Shown: one piece after another, positions 26,340 through 35,082 of the stretch | Numbering within the stretch: the first letter of the stretch is position 1 | How the letters are laid out: every line of letters starts with the position of its first letter | Origin: Campylobacterales bacterium | GTDB lineage: Bacteria; Campylobacterota; Campylobacteria; Campylobacterales; Sulfurimonadaceae | Length of the DNA stretch: 64,000 bases | Direction of reading: 5' to 3' | Assembly (NCBI GenBank): GCA_016938175.1 | Contig: JAFGVE010000022.1 | Location: forward strand, 46,840 to 110,839 | Notes under the pieces: model-generated | What the model saw: the letters and a program-made list of their open reading frames with translations, nothing else | Told to the model about the DNA's origin: nothing | Databases searched by the model: none | Made by a program: the position numbers and the translations under genes

Positions 26340-26886
26340 TATTTCTCGTCAGCACATTTATCTTCTCTTTTTTTCATTTGTACTTTTTATGTTTGTTGTT
26401 CTTTTCTCATTTGCTCTTTTAATTCCTGAGGGAAAAGAGTATAGAGTTAAAAGAGCTCAAATGATAAAAGAGCTTAAAGAGCTTAGAAAGTATCAAGATT
26501 TTAGTGATGAGACATTTGCAACTTTAAAAGAGCTCCAAAGTGAAAATAGACATGTAATAAGTGCTTTAGATAGAGTATTTGACATAGAACGTTTTCAAAA
26601 GAGTCATAGCAGTTACTTTAACTCTCTAAATATCACGAAAATTGAACCTTTAGAGCCTGAAGATGGCTTTAGTGTATATGAGGTAAATACAAGCTCAAAA
26701 ATTTCAACACCTACTACGTTTTATGAGTTTTTGGACTCAATAAATAAAAGTGATTGGATAATTGACGTAACATTTCCAATAGAGTTTAAACGTGAAGCAG
26801 ATTTAATAAAATCCTCTTTTACTATGAAGGTATATCACAACAGTGTAGAGAGTAATTCTACTGCTTCAGAGTCTGTAGATAAATAG
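26329..26886 (+). CDS. PilO-like inner-membrane protein
   Basis: 185 residues: a transmembrane segment at about residues 13-33, a coiled coil at about 38-75, and a small alpha/beta domain (TPTTFYEFLDSINKSDWIIDVTFPIEFKRE) with the PilO/GspM look. Its overlap of 11 nt with the PilN-like gene shows they are made together, as PilN and PilO form a dimer in pilus systems. Its 3' end overlaps tilS on the other strand by 52 nt, an unusually long antisense overlap. Confidence 0.5.
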   Translation: MKISISRQHIYLLFFSFVLFMFVVLFSFALLIPEGKEYRVKRAQMIKELKELRKYQDFSDETFATLKELQSENRHVISALDRVFDIERFQKSHSSYFNSLNITKIEPLEPEDGFSVYEVNTSSKISTPTTFYEFLDSINKSDWIIDVTFPIEFKREADLIKSSFTMKVYHNSVESNSTASESVDK

Positions 26887-27824
26887 GCTCTAAGTTTCGG
26901 GTCAATTTTTAAAAGACGCATTTTTTCTTTAAATTTTTTGTCCATTACAGTACTTTGAGGTTTAATATAGGGTGCAATGAGTGTTAGAGTAGGCATTTGT
27001 GAGACAATGTACTTTCTCCCAAGCACTGTACTTGTTTGTGACTTAAGCAGTTCTCTTTCCTGCGCTGTTATAACATTCCCACTAGATTTTATATATTTGT
27101 CAATAGTGACAATGTTACTTCTCCAGTTATTAGATGGCTTGAAGTAAGCTAATTTATTTATAGTCAATACTTCTATATTCTCAACAAGAATATCACAGTC
27201 CGTATCTATATACTCAAAGCTTTTTTTAATGCCAGAGAGGTGTTTTTTTAAGAGTGGTTGTGTAAAGGTATGTCTGAATTCATTACGTTTATAATGCATT
27301 TCACTGTTACTTGCGTCTTCAAAGTATTTAATGTTTCTTGTTTGTAAATATTGAAGTAGTTCTTGTTTATCAAGATGTAAAAGAGGACGTATTAAGAAGT
27401 AGCTTCCTCTGTCTTCAACACCTCTCATCCCTGAAAGCTCATAACAGCCAGCACCTTTACAAAATTGCATCATCATCCATTCAAATCTATCACCTAGATG
27501 GTGAGCAGTGAGTAGGTTTGTATAGTCAAACTGTTGAATAAGTGATTCAAAAAACCTATATCGTAGTTCTCTGGCAGTAGCTTCAAAATTTTTATCTATT
27601 TTTCTCGCTTTGTGTAGGTGGCATATCAAGTTATGTTGTTGTGCTAAGGCTTGTGCATATTTGACTTCATCTTGAGACTCTTGACGGACACCATAGTCAA
27701 CAATAGCAATATCAAATAGGATGTTATTTTCAAGAAGTAAATGTAGCAGGGCAGTAGAATCCACCCCTGCTGAGAAGGCTAAAAGATTTTTTCTCCCTAG
27801 TAATTGCTCTTTATTTCTGAGCAT
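26835..27824 (-). CDS. tilS: tRNA(Ile)-lysidine synthase
   Basis: 329 residues. The PP-loop motif is seen as FSAGVDSTALLHLLL (SGGxDS class, with Ala for the second Gly), followed by DYGVRQESQDEV and HHLGDRFEWMMMQFCKG, all typical of TilS. It attaches lysine to C34 of the minor isoleucine tRNA so that it reads AUA. It overlaps rimO upstream by 14 nt and the PilO-like gene by 52 nt. It lacks the long C-terminal domains of the enterobacterial enzyme, as is normal in this phylum. Confidence 0.93.
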   Translation of the reverse strand: MLRNKEQLLGRKNLLAFSAGVDSTALLHLLLENNILFDIAIVDYGVRQESQDEVKYAQALAQQHNLICHLHKARKIDKNFEATARELRYRFFESLIQQFDYTNLLTAHHLGDRFEWMMMQFCKGAGCYELSGMRGVEDRGSYFLIRPLLHLDKQELLQYLQTRNIKYFEDASNSEMHYKRNEFRHTFTQPLLKKHLSGIKKSFEYIDTDCDILVENIEVLTINKLAYFKPSNNWRSNIVTIDKYIKSSGNVITAQERELLKSQTSTVLGRKYIVSQMPTLTLIAPYIKPQSTVMDKKFKEKMRLLKIDPKLRAYLSTDSEAVELLSTLL

Positions 27825-29133
27825 TATCCACAGTTGCCGTTAAAATAGTTCCGATGAGTTCAGTGATTTTGGCTTTGTAAATTTTTCCAAATTCTAAAGC
27901 GTGTTCATCATCACTTTGGTCATTTACATAAATTTCACCATCAATGTCGGGAGCCCAGATAAGTTTTTTAGCACTTAGTAGAAGTTCATGTTCATCACTC
28001 TCTCTGTCTATAACAAGTTCACACTCTTTACCAATTTCAGCTTTAAGGGAACGAAGAGTGCACTCTGCAGCTATATCACCAAGAGTTTGTGCTCTTTGTG
28101 CTTTCACATCATCTGAAATTTTTCCATTCATATCGTATGCTGCTGTCGTCTCTTCATCAGAATAAGAGAAAACATTAATACGGTCAAAGCCAAAAGTATT
28201 GGCAAAATCACACATCTCTTCAAACATCTCTTCTGTTTCATTTGGGTGTCCTACAATAAAGCTTGTTCGAACAAAAGAGTTAGGAAGATTTCGCATGAAA
28301 TTGAGAAGTTCAATAGTTTTTTCTTTCCCAAAGCCACGTTTCATCATACGAAGCATATCATCATTTATATGCTGAATAGGCATATCAAAGTAGTTGTGAA
28401 AAACAGTACTTTTAGCAATATTTTTTAAAAGTGCCATACTAGTAGTAGAAGGGTAAAGATATAAAATACGTGCTGATTTTACACCCTCTATTAATTCAAT
28501 TCGTTCAATTAATAAAGAAAGACCATCTTTGACGTTTTGGTCGCGAAGATAAGAACTTGAGTCTTGTGATACAAAGGAGAAATCATAATATCCTTTTTTT
28601 ACAAGTCCTTCGACTTCTTTAGCAATAGAATCAAGTGAACGAGAGTTTAGTTTTCCTTTAAAAGATGGAATGGCACAGAAACTACATGTTTGATTACATC
28701 CCTCAGAGAGTTTAATGTACGCATGATATGTTGAGCCAGTTACGATACGTTCAGCACCATCAATAAGATAAACTGAATCAGAAAAACGGCTCTTTTTTTC
28801 TATAAGCAGTTCATCTATCTTGTCATAATCACCAACACCAGTAAATATATCTACCTCAGGAATTTGTGACTGTAGTTCTTCTTGGTAGCGTTCACTTAAA
28901 CAACCGGCCATGACTAAAACTGAGTCCTCTTTTCTTGCTTCATGGAGTGAGAGTACAGTGTTAATAGACTCTTCTTTTGCAGCATCTATAAAGCCACAAG
29001 TATTTACAATGATTACGTCAGCATTTTCGTTGTCGTCAGTAAGTTCAAAGTTTTGTAGTTTACCCATCATAACTTCTGTATCGACAAGATTTTTTGTACA
29101 GCCAAGAGAGACTATATGGAGTTTGTTGCTCAT
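27811..29133 (-). CDS. rimO: ribosomal protein uS12 methylthiotransferase
   Basis: 440 residues. The N-terminal MTTase domain with cluster Cys (SLGCTKNLVDTE, NTCGFI, AGCLSER), the radical-SAM motif CNQTCSFC followed by AIPSFKGKLNSR, and a C-terminal TRAM domain. The LGCTKNLVD and SFKGKLNSR sequences mark it as RimO rather than MiaB. It modifies an Asp of ribosomal protein S12. It overlaps tilS by 14 nt. Its -10 box is at 29166-29161, abutting that of the divergent FAD gene. Confidence 0.95.
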   Translation of the reverse strand: MSNKLHIVSLGCTKNLVDTEVMMGKLQNFELTDDNENADVIIVNTCGFIDAAKEESINTVLSLHEARKEDSVLVMAGCLSERYQEELQSQIPEVDIFTGVGDYDKIDELLIEKKSRFSDSVYLIDGAERIVTGSTYHAYIKLSEGCNQTCSFCAIPSFKGKLNSRSLDSIAKEVEGLVKKGYYDFSFVSQDSSSYLRDQNVKDGLSLLIERIELIEGVKSARILYLYPSTTSMALLKNIAKSTVFHNYFDMPIQHINDDMLRMMKRGFGKEKTIELLNFMRNLPNSFVRTSFIVGHPNETEEMFEEMCDFANTFGFDRINVFSYSDEETTAAYDMNGKISDDVKAQRAQTLGDIAAECTLRSLKAEIGKECELVIDRESDEHELLLSAKKLIWAPDIDGEIYVNDQSDDEHALEFGKIYKAKITELIGTILTATVDNAQK

Positions 29134-29160
29134 AATTTCACTTTATAAAGAATTTTTGTA

Positions 29161-29175
29161 ATTATATCGTATAAT
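29161..29175. promoter_or_regulatory. back-to-back divergent -10 boxes, rimO / FAD oxidoreductase
   Basis: ATTATA-TCG-TATAAT is a near-perfect inverted repeat. Read leftward, TATAAT at 29166-29161 serves rimO (leader about 21 nt). Read rightward, TATAAT at 29170-29175 lies 7 nt before the ATG at 29183, so that message is nearly leaderless. The two -10 boxes are 3 bp apart, so two polymerases could not start at once. Confidence 0.6.
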
Positions 29176-29182
29176 CGGCCCT

Positions 29183-30340
29183 ATGAAAATATACGATGTT
29201 TTGATTTTGGGTGGTGGTGCTAGCGGGCTTATGTGCGCGGCAAATATAAATAAAAAATTCTCAGTAGGCATTATTGAGTCCAATGAAAAAGTCGCTAAAA
29301 AACTAAGAATTTCTGGCGGTGGAAAATGTAATATTACAAATGTTTCTGTAGAAATTGATAATTTTGACGGAGATAAAGAACTTCTTGCATATGCACTGAA
29401 AAAGTTTTCTAAAGAGAGGTTACTCAATTTTTTAGAGAGAAATCGTGTTACATTGGAAATAAGAAAAAATCGTTACTATTTTTGTCAAAAAAGTGCGCAA
29501 GAGATTATTGATGTATTAAAAGCTTCACTCCATAGCGTAGATACTTTTGTGAATACTCAAATCTTATCGTTAAAAAAAGAGGATGAACTCTTTATTTTAG
29601 GGACAAATAAGAATGATTTTTATGCCAAAAAGGTTGTTGTCGCAACTGGTGGGAAAAGTTATGCTCAAATAGGTGCAAGCGATATAGGTCTTGCAATAGC
29701 AAAAAGTTTTGATATTCAGGTTAAAGAGTTTACACCTGCTCTTGTAGGTTTAACTGTTCAAAAAGAGCAGTTTTGGATGCGGGAGTTGAGTGGTGTAAGC
29801 TGTTATGTACATATTTATGTTGGCGATAAAATACTCAAAGAGGAGATGCTCTTTACACATAAAGGTATTAGTGGTCCAGCTGTACTCTCAGCTTCACTAT
29901 ATTGGCAAAAAGGTGTTTTGGGTATAAACTTTTTACCAAATAGGGATATTTTAAAAGAGATAGAAGGGAGCAAAAAATTACTCAGTAGTCTTATAAGTCT
30001 CCCAAAAAGCGTTGCGAAAGCTTTGCTAAAAGCACTTGACATAGAAGATAAAGAGGCGAGAAAAGTGACACAAGAAGATAGGAAAAAACTTGTAGGTATT
30101 CATAATTATACATTCGCTCCTGCTGGAAATTTTGGTTTTTCAAAGGCAGAAGTCAGTCGTGGAGGTGTACTTGCAGAAGAGATACACAAAGAAAATATGG
30201 AGTCAAAAAAAGTTCAAGGGCTTTATTTTATAGGTGAAGTTGTCGATGTTACTGGTGAACTAGGTGGTTATAACTTTCAATGGGCTTTTAGTAGTGCGTA
30301 TGTTTGTGCAAAATCGCTAAAGTTAGATATAATAAATTAA
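29183..30340 (+). CDS. FAD-dependent oxidoreductase, BaiN/RdsA (HI0933) family
   Basis: 385 residues. The N-terminal dinucleotide motif GGGASGLMCA with the E of GIIESNE, then KLRISGGGKCNITN, a typical HI0933-family sequence, an ATGGKSYAQIG loop, and a C-terminal FAD-binding end GELGGYNFQWAFSSAYV. The family is a flavoprotein group with reported activities on bile-acid intermediates or aminoacetone; the substrate here is unknown. The length and motifs are standard. The start has no clear ribosome site and a -10 box 7 nt upstream. Confidence 0.9.
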   Translation: MKIYDVLILGGGASGLMCAANINKKFSVGIIESNEKVAKKLRISGGGKCNITNVSVEIDNFDGDKELLAYALKKFSKERLLNFLERNRVTLEIRKNRYYFCQKSAQEIIDVLKASLHSVDTFVNTQILSLKKEDELFILGTNKNDFYAKKVVVATGGKSYAQIGASDIGLAIAKSFDIQVKEFTPALVGLTVQKEQFWMRELSGVSCYVHIYVGDKILKEEMLFTHKGISGPAVLSASLYWQKGVLGINFLPNRDILKEIEGSKKLLSSLISLPKSVAKALLKALDIEDKEARKVTQEDRKKLVGIHNYTFAPAGNFGFSKAEVSRGGVLAEEIHKENMESKKVQGLYFIGEVVDVTGELGGYNFQWAFSSAYVCAKSLKLDIIN

Positions 30341-30359
30341 AATATTTCAAAGGGACAAG

Positions 30360-30941
30360 ATGAAAAGAACTTTACAGAAAGCTGTTTTAGCGACAGTATT
30401 GGCAAGTGCTCCGGCTATGGCTGCTGGATATACAAACACTACGGAATCTCTTTTTGCAGTTGAAGGTGGTATGACACACCTCACTGCGGATGTAAATCAG
30501 AATGGTTACTCTGTACAGCAAGAGAGTATGGGACACTTTGGTTTAAAACTTGGTGCACAGGGCGAGAACTATAGGGTATTTGTTAGTGGTCGTTATTTTT
30601 TAGCTGATAAAGGAAACACTATTGCTACAGGTGGTGTTGAAGCACAGTATAAGTTCAATTTTTCAGAACCTGTAGACTTCTTTATAGGTGCGAATGCTGG
30701 TGTTGCTGCTATGAAAATAGGAGCAAGTGATGATGGCTTACTCCCTTCTGTTTCAACACAAGCACCGTATTTTGGTGGTGATGCAGGTTTTAACTTTCAT
30801 GCTTCTGAGTTAGTGGACATTGAATTAGGTGCAAAGTACATGCATATTACAGAGACTATAACGCAAGGAACTACGGTCTATGACTTTAATAATATGATTA
30901 GTGGTTATGCTAGTATTATTATTAAGTGGCAAATGCAGTAA
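30360..30941 (+). CDS. small outer-membrane beta-barrel protein
   Basis: 193 residues. A signal peptide (about residues 1-21, ending APAMAA before G) and alternating beta-strand pattern ending in IIIKWQMQ, consistent with an 8-stranded outer-membrane barrel of the OmpW/OmpX/opacity type. AAGGGA precedes the start, 20 nt after the FAD-oxidoreductase gene, so it is probably in the same operon. The terminator follows directly. Function unknown. Confidence 0.75.
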   Translation: MKRTLQKAVLATVLASAPAMAAGYTNTTESLFAVEGGMTHLTADVNQNGYSVQQESMGHFGLKLGAQGENYRVFVSGRYFLADKGNTIATGGVEAQYKFNFSEPVDFFIGANAGVAAMKIGASDDGLLPSVSTQAPYFGGDAGFNFHASELVDIELGAKYMHITETITQGTTVYDFNNMISGYASIIIKWQMQ

Positions 30942-30960
30942 GATTTCTTACTGCTTTTTA
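30935..30960 (+). terminator. intrinsic terminator of the FAD oxidoreductase/beta-barrel unit
   Basis: GCAGTAAG-ATTT-CTTACTGC followed by TTTTTA. The left arm contains the stop codon of the beta-barrel gene. The trpA stop on the opposite strand is directly beside it. Confidence 0.8.
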
Positions 30961-31698
30961 AGAGTTTATTTTCTCTTTTATAACCTTCGCTAAATCGCTG
31001 CACTGCTCAATTTTTTGAGTCAGTGTAAGGTTTTCTTGTAGTAGTATATTTACAAAAGCACTTCCAACAATTACGCCATCTGCACCAATTACTTTTTCTT
31101 TTGCCGTTTTTTCATTTACACCAAATCCTACATAAACAGGTGTCTGTGTGTATTTTTTAATTGAAGCTAAAAAAGGTTGCAAGTCTTCTGATTGTCCAGA
31201 ACCTGTTATTCCAGTATAAGCAACCATATAAATGAACTTTTGTGCATTTGCGACTATCTCTTTTATTCTCTCCTCACTGTCTGTTGGTGCAACAAATGAG
31301 ATATTAGCCATATTGTTTGTTTCAAATAGTTCTGTATACAATGCTGCTTCTTCGTGAGGCACATCAGGGATAATAAGGCCATTGACACCAATTTCTCGGG
31401 CAAGAGGAATAAGTTTTTGAAAGTTTTGCTGATAGAAACTATTAAAATAGCCCATCCAGAGTGTATCAACTTTTGGAGCTACTATTTTTGAAACATCTAA
31501 TAGATCCGCAAATTTAAAGCCAAGTTCAAGTGCTTTGTGATTTGCTTTTTCAATGAGTGGGCCATCCGCTACAGGATCTGAGAAGGGAACTCCTAGTTCA
31601 AGGGTATCAACTCCATTTTCACCTAAGGCTAAAGCGAGGTCAATTGTAAAAGATTTTTCTGGATAACCAGTTGTAATATATGCTACTAATTTTTTCAA
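30958..31698 (-). CDS. trpA: tryptophan synthase alpha subunit
   Basis: 246 residues, a TIM barrel with the family motif LELGVPFSDPVADGPLIEKA (catalytic Glu and Asp). Later the GFGVNEK loop and GADGVIVGSAFV phosphate-binding segment appear. It splits indole-3-glycerol phosphate to indole for the beta subunit. No trpB lies next to it, unlike the usual trpBA pair. Its start overlaps the stop of the Hpt gene by 4 nt, an unusual operon partner. Confidence 0.94.
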   Translation of the reverse strand: MKKLVAYITTGYPEKSFTIDLALALGENGVDTLELGVPFSDPVADGPLIEKANHKALELGFKFADLLDVSKIVAPKVDTLWMGYFNSFYQQNFQKLIPLAREIGVNGLIIPDVPHEEAALYTELFETNNMANISFVAPTDSEERIKEIVANAQKFIYMVAYTGITGSGQSEDLQPFLASIKKYTQTPVYVGFGVNEKTAKEKVIGADGVIVGSAFVNILLQENLTLTQKIEQCSDLAKVIKEKINS

Positions 31699-32102
31699 AG
31701 TTTACTTTCCAAGTCGGGTATTTTAAGGAGAGAAAATTGTATTTTACTGAGTTCGTTGTCCTCTTTTAAATCATCTTGCCATGTTGCAAACATATCACTA
31801 ATTGCCAAGAGCCAGTTAGTTGTTTCTTCAGATATTGGAGGTTCCATATTACGCAACGCTTCAAGTTCATCTTCTACAAATGCGGCAAGTTTGGACATCG
31901 GAGTAAGCTTTAGATAAGAGGATGCTGATTTGATATTGTGAAAAACACGAAAAAGTTCATTGACACTTCTCGCATACATATTTGGTTTACTGAGGTCAAT
32001 AATCATAACCTCCATACTCTCAACCATCATGGAGTAGTGGTCTAGAAACTCGTCAACAATTTCGTAATCAAAATTGGCCTCTAACTCACTTTTTGCACCC
32101 AT
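31695..32102 (-). CDS. Hpt-domain phosphotransfer protein
   Basis: 135 residues made of a four-helix Hpt domain. The motif FRVFHNIKSASSYL has the phospho-accepting His at residue 55 in the usual H-x-x-K-G/S-x-S setting. Such a protein shuttles phosphate between a hybrid kinase and a response regulator; its sequence resembles the P1 domain of CheA-type proteins. It has no attached kinase domain. It is followed by trpA with a 4-nt overlap. AGGAGAA before the start and TATAAT on the minus strand at 32132-32127 mark its promoter. Confidence 0.8.
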   Translation of the reverse strand: MGAKSELEANFDYEIVDEFLDHYSMMVESMEVMIIDLSKPNMYARSVNELFRVFHNIKSASSYLKLTPMSKLAAFVEDELEALRNMEPPISEETTNWLLAISDMFATWQDDLKEDNELSKIQFSLLKIPDLESKL

Positions 32103-32179
32103 AAAAAATTCTCCTGTGTTGCCAAAATTATAGCAATATTTAGTTAAAATACATTTATTAACTACGAAAAGAGTGTGTA

Positions 32180-32971
32180 ATGAGTAAAAAATTAACTATA
32201 ACATCAATCAAAAAATCTAAGGGTGAAAAACTTCTAGTTATGATAACGGCTTATGATGCGTTATTTGCAAAATTGGTATCGGAAAATGCAGATATTATTT
32301 TGGTAGGTGATAGTTTAAATATGAGTTTTGCCGGAAAAAGTGACACTATATCTGCAACGCTAGAACAGATGATATATCATACAAATGCAGTATGTAACGG
32401 TGCACCTGATAGTTTTGTCATATGCGATATGCCTTTTGGGACGTATATAGATAAAGAGAGTGCTTTAAAAAATGCTATAGAAGTATTTCAAAAGACTTCA
32501 GCAGATTCTGTCAAGATAGAGGGTGGGGCAGATAAGGCAGAAGTTGTGAAATACTTATGTGATAATGGAATAGCTGTTTGTGGGCATATAGGTCTTTTAC
32601 CTCAGTCAGTCAGAAGTGAAGGTGGTTATAAAGTTAAAGGAAAAACAAATGCAGAGCAGCTTCAACTCATTGAAGATGCAGAAGCTATTGAAGCTGCAGG
32701 GGCATTTTGTATAGTTATAGAAGGAGTAAAGGCAGAGGTGGCCGCTGCAGTTGCTACTGCTGTTAAAATTCCTGTTATTGGAATTGGTGCGGGTGCAAAT
32801 GTGGATGGACAGGTACTTGTATTTTCAGATATGTTAGGACTCTTTGAAGCATTTACTCCTAAATTTGTCAAAAAATATTTAGATGGTGCTTCACTCGTAA
32901 AAGATGCAATAAAAGAGTATGCTGATGAGGTAAAAACACGAGCATTTCCTAAAGAGGAACACACCTATTAG
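32180..32971 (+). CDS. panB: 3-methyl-2-oxobutanoate hydroxymethyltransferase
   Basis: 263 residues, a TIM barrel with [14 protein letters not shown], the metal-binding DSLNMSFAG region, [12 protein letters not shown] and [10 protein letters not shown], all PanB motifs. It makes ketopantoate for pantothenate and CoA. It is followed after 17 nt by ruvB. A -10-like TAAAAT lies at 32145-32150, facing away from that of the Hpt gene. Confidence 0.96.
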   Translation: MSKKLTITSIKKSKGEKLLVMITAYDALFAKLVSENADIILVGDSLNMSFAGKSDTISATLEQMIYHTNAVCNGAPDSFVICDMPFGTYIDKESALKNAIEVFQKTSADSVKIEGGADKAEVVKYLCDNGIAVCGHIGLLPQSVRSEGGYKVKGKTNAEQLQLIEDAEAIEAAGAFCIVIEGVKAEVAAAVATAVKIPVIGIGAGANVDGQVLVFSDMLGLFEAFTPKFVKKYLDGASLVKDAIKEYADEVKTRAFPKEEHTY

Positions 32972-32988
32972 GTGGTTATGGTGTCAAA

Positions 32989-34005
32989 ATGGAAGATAGA
33001 CTTGTAGAGATAGAGACTTTTAGTACAGACGAGGAGAGCAGTGAGATAACTCTTCGTCCAGATGCTTGGAGTGAATATATTGGTCAAGAACAGATTAAGA
33101 AAAACTTGAGTGTGTTTATAGAGGCTTCTAAAAAACGTCAAGAAGCACTTGATCATGTACTCTTTTATGGACCCCCTGGTCTTGGTAAGACTACACTTGC
33201 ATTAATCATTGCTAATGAAATGCATGCAAATATCAAAGTAACAGCAGCACCAATGATAGAAAAAAGTGGTGATTTGGCAGCAATTTTAACAAATCTTGAA
33301 GAGGGTGATATTCTTTTTATTGATGAAATTCATCGTCTATCACCTGCAGTTGAAGAGATTCTTTACTCTTCAATGGAGGATTATCGTATAGATATTATTA
33401 TAGGGAGTGGACCGGCTGCACAAACAGTGAAAATTGATTTGCCACGTTTTACACTTATTGGGGCTACAACTCGTGCAGGTATGCTTTCAAACCCACTTCG
33501 TGATAGATTTGGGATGAGTTTTCGTATGAACTTTTATACACCTGAAGAACTTTCACAAATCGTAACACAGGCATCAAGAAAATTAGATCGTGAGATAGTT
33601 CAAGAAGCTGCCTTAGAGATTGCAAAACGTAGTCGAGGAACACCACGTATTGCACTCCGTCTTCTTCGTCGTGTTCGTGATTTTGCAGAAGTTGCTGAAG
33701 AGATAGATATCAATCATACCACAACAGAGTATGCTTTAAATGAACTTGGCATTAACTCTCATGGTTTTGATGAAATGGATTTACGTTTGCTGAACTTACT
33801 AGTATCTGCAAGAGGAAAGGCAATGGGACTTAGTTCTATTGCAGCTTCATTGAGTGAAGATGAAGGGACAGTTGAAGATGTGCTTGAACCTTATCTTATA
33901 GCAAATGGTTATCTTGAACGTACTGCAAAAGGAAGACGTGCAACACGCGCAACATATGATGTTTTGAATATGGAATATGTGAATGCTGATGGAACACTTT
34001 TTTAG
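32989..34005 (+). CDS. ruvB: Holliday junction branch-migration ATPase RuvB
   Basis: 338 residues. Walker [10 protein letters not shown], Walker B FIDEIHR, sensor 1 GATTRAG, the arginine finger region NPLRDRFG and a C-terminal winged helix ending [16 protein letters not shown]. It moves Holliday junctions as a hexamer with RuvA. Standard length. It shares its message with panB and probably with the AI-2E gene after 30 nt. Confidence 0.97.
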   Translation: MEDRLVEIETFSTDEESSEITLRPDAWSEYIGQEQIKKNLSVFIEASKKRQEALDHVLFYGPPGLGKTTLALIIANEMHANIKVTAAPMIEKSGDLAAILTNLEEGDILFIDEIHRLSPAVEEILYSSMEDYRIDIIIGSGPAAQTVKIDLPRFTLIGATTRAGMLSNPLRDRFGMSFRMNFYTPEELSQIVTQASRKLDREIVQEAALEIAKRSRGTPRIALRLLRRVRDFAEVAEEIDINHTTTEYALNELGINSHGFDEMDLRLLNLLVSARGKAMGLSSIAASLSEDEGTVEDVLEPYLIANGYLERTAKGRRATRATYDVLNMEYVNADGTLF

Positions 34006-34035
34006 TGTAACTGTATAGTAGTAAGGGATAAAACA

Positions 34036-35082
34036 ATGAAACCACAGTATTTTATAGCTATTTTGTTTGGTGTATCACTCTATTGGATGTATTTACTTTA
34101 TGCACCTTTTTTACTGGTTATGATGATTGCTGCGTTGTTAGCTATATCAACGTCCAATATACAGGATTACTTTGAACGTATTTTTGGTTCTAAATTTTTT
34201 GCTGCTTTAGCATCTAGTTTTTTATTGGCTGTTTTATTTTTTGCTCCACTTGGTTATTTTTTAGCAAATTTAACGCTTGCACTGAACTCTTTAGAACCTC
34301 AATTTTTTAAAGTACTTGAAGGAAAAGTAGAGTCGTTCATTACAACTCCTCCTGATTACTTAAAGAGTTTTCAGCCCTATTTAGAAGATGCTCTGAAAGA
34401 TGTAAATATGAAAACATTAACTTCTAATGCTCTTTTATTGACGGGGAAAATAGGAAGTATTAGTGCTGGCTTTTTAAAAAATGCTTTTTTAGTCATCATA
34501 TTTTATTTTTTCTCACAGTATAACGGTGAAGTTATTGTCGAGTTTTTAAAAAGAGTTGTACAGATGTCTGTTGCAGAGGCTTCTCAATTGACTCAAGAGC
34601 TCTCATCTGTAATGAGTGTAGTGTTTTACTCAATAATAGTTAATGCTATGTTACAAGGTGCACTCTTTGGCATTGCTATCTCTTTTATGGGCTATAACGG
34701 ACTTTTATTTGGAATTATGTATGGATTTGCATCGTTAATTCCTGTAGTGGGAGGTGTGATAATGTGGCTGCCTTTTGCTATGTATGAACTCTCTTTGGAT
34801 AACACATCTAATGCCTTATTTATTGCGCTTTATTCTATTGTTGTTATTTCAATTATTGCAGATACATTTATAAAACCTTTAGTGATTAAAGAGATAAACA
34901 AAAAACTGCTTAAAGAGGATGATGCAAAACTAAACGAACTTGTTATTTTCTTTGCAATTATTGCCGGATTAGCAACTTTTGGATTTTGGGGAATGATTTT
35001 AGGACCTGCAATTACAGCATTTTTCCTGACTATTTTAAAACTCTTTGAGGCGCGTGTTAAAGAGTGTGAGGCAAAAGCCTAA
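34036..35082 (+). CDS. AI-2E family transporter
   Basis: A 348-residue membrane protein with about seven segments in the PerM/TqsA arrangement: two N-terminal helices, a soluble region (about residues 90-150), and a C-terminal block with the family pattern FGIMYGFASLIPVVGGVIMWLP and GFWGMILGPAITAF. Members export AI-2, sodium or other small molecules; the substrate here is unknown. Its stop overlaps the lauroyltransferase stop on the other strand by 4 nt. Confidence 0.88.
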   Translation: MKPQYFIAILFGVSLYWMYLLYAPFLLVMMIAALLAISTSNIQDYFERIFGSKFFAALASSFLLAVLFFAPLGYFLANLTLALNSLEPQFFKVLEGKVESFITTPPDYLKSFQPYLEDALKDVNMKTLTSNALLLTGKIGSISAGFLKNAFLVIIFYFFSQYNGEVIVEFLKRVVQMSVAEASQLTQELSSVMSVVFYSIIVNAMLQGALFGIAISFMGYNGLLFGIMYGFASLIPVVGGVIMWLPFAMYELSLDNTSNALFIALYSIVVISIIADTFIKPLVIKEINKKLLKEDDAKLNELVIFFAIIAGLATFGFWGMILGPAITAFFLTILKLFEARVKECEAKA

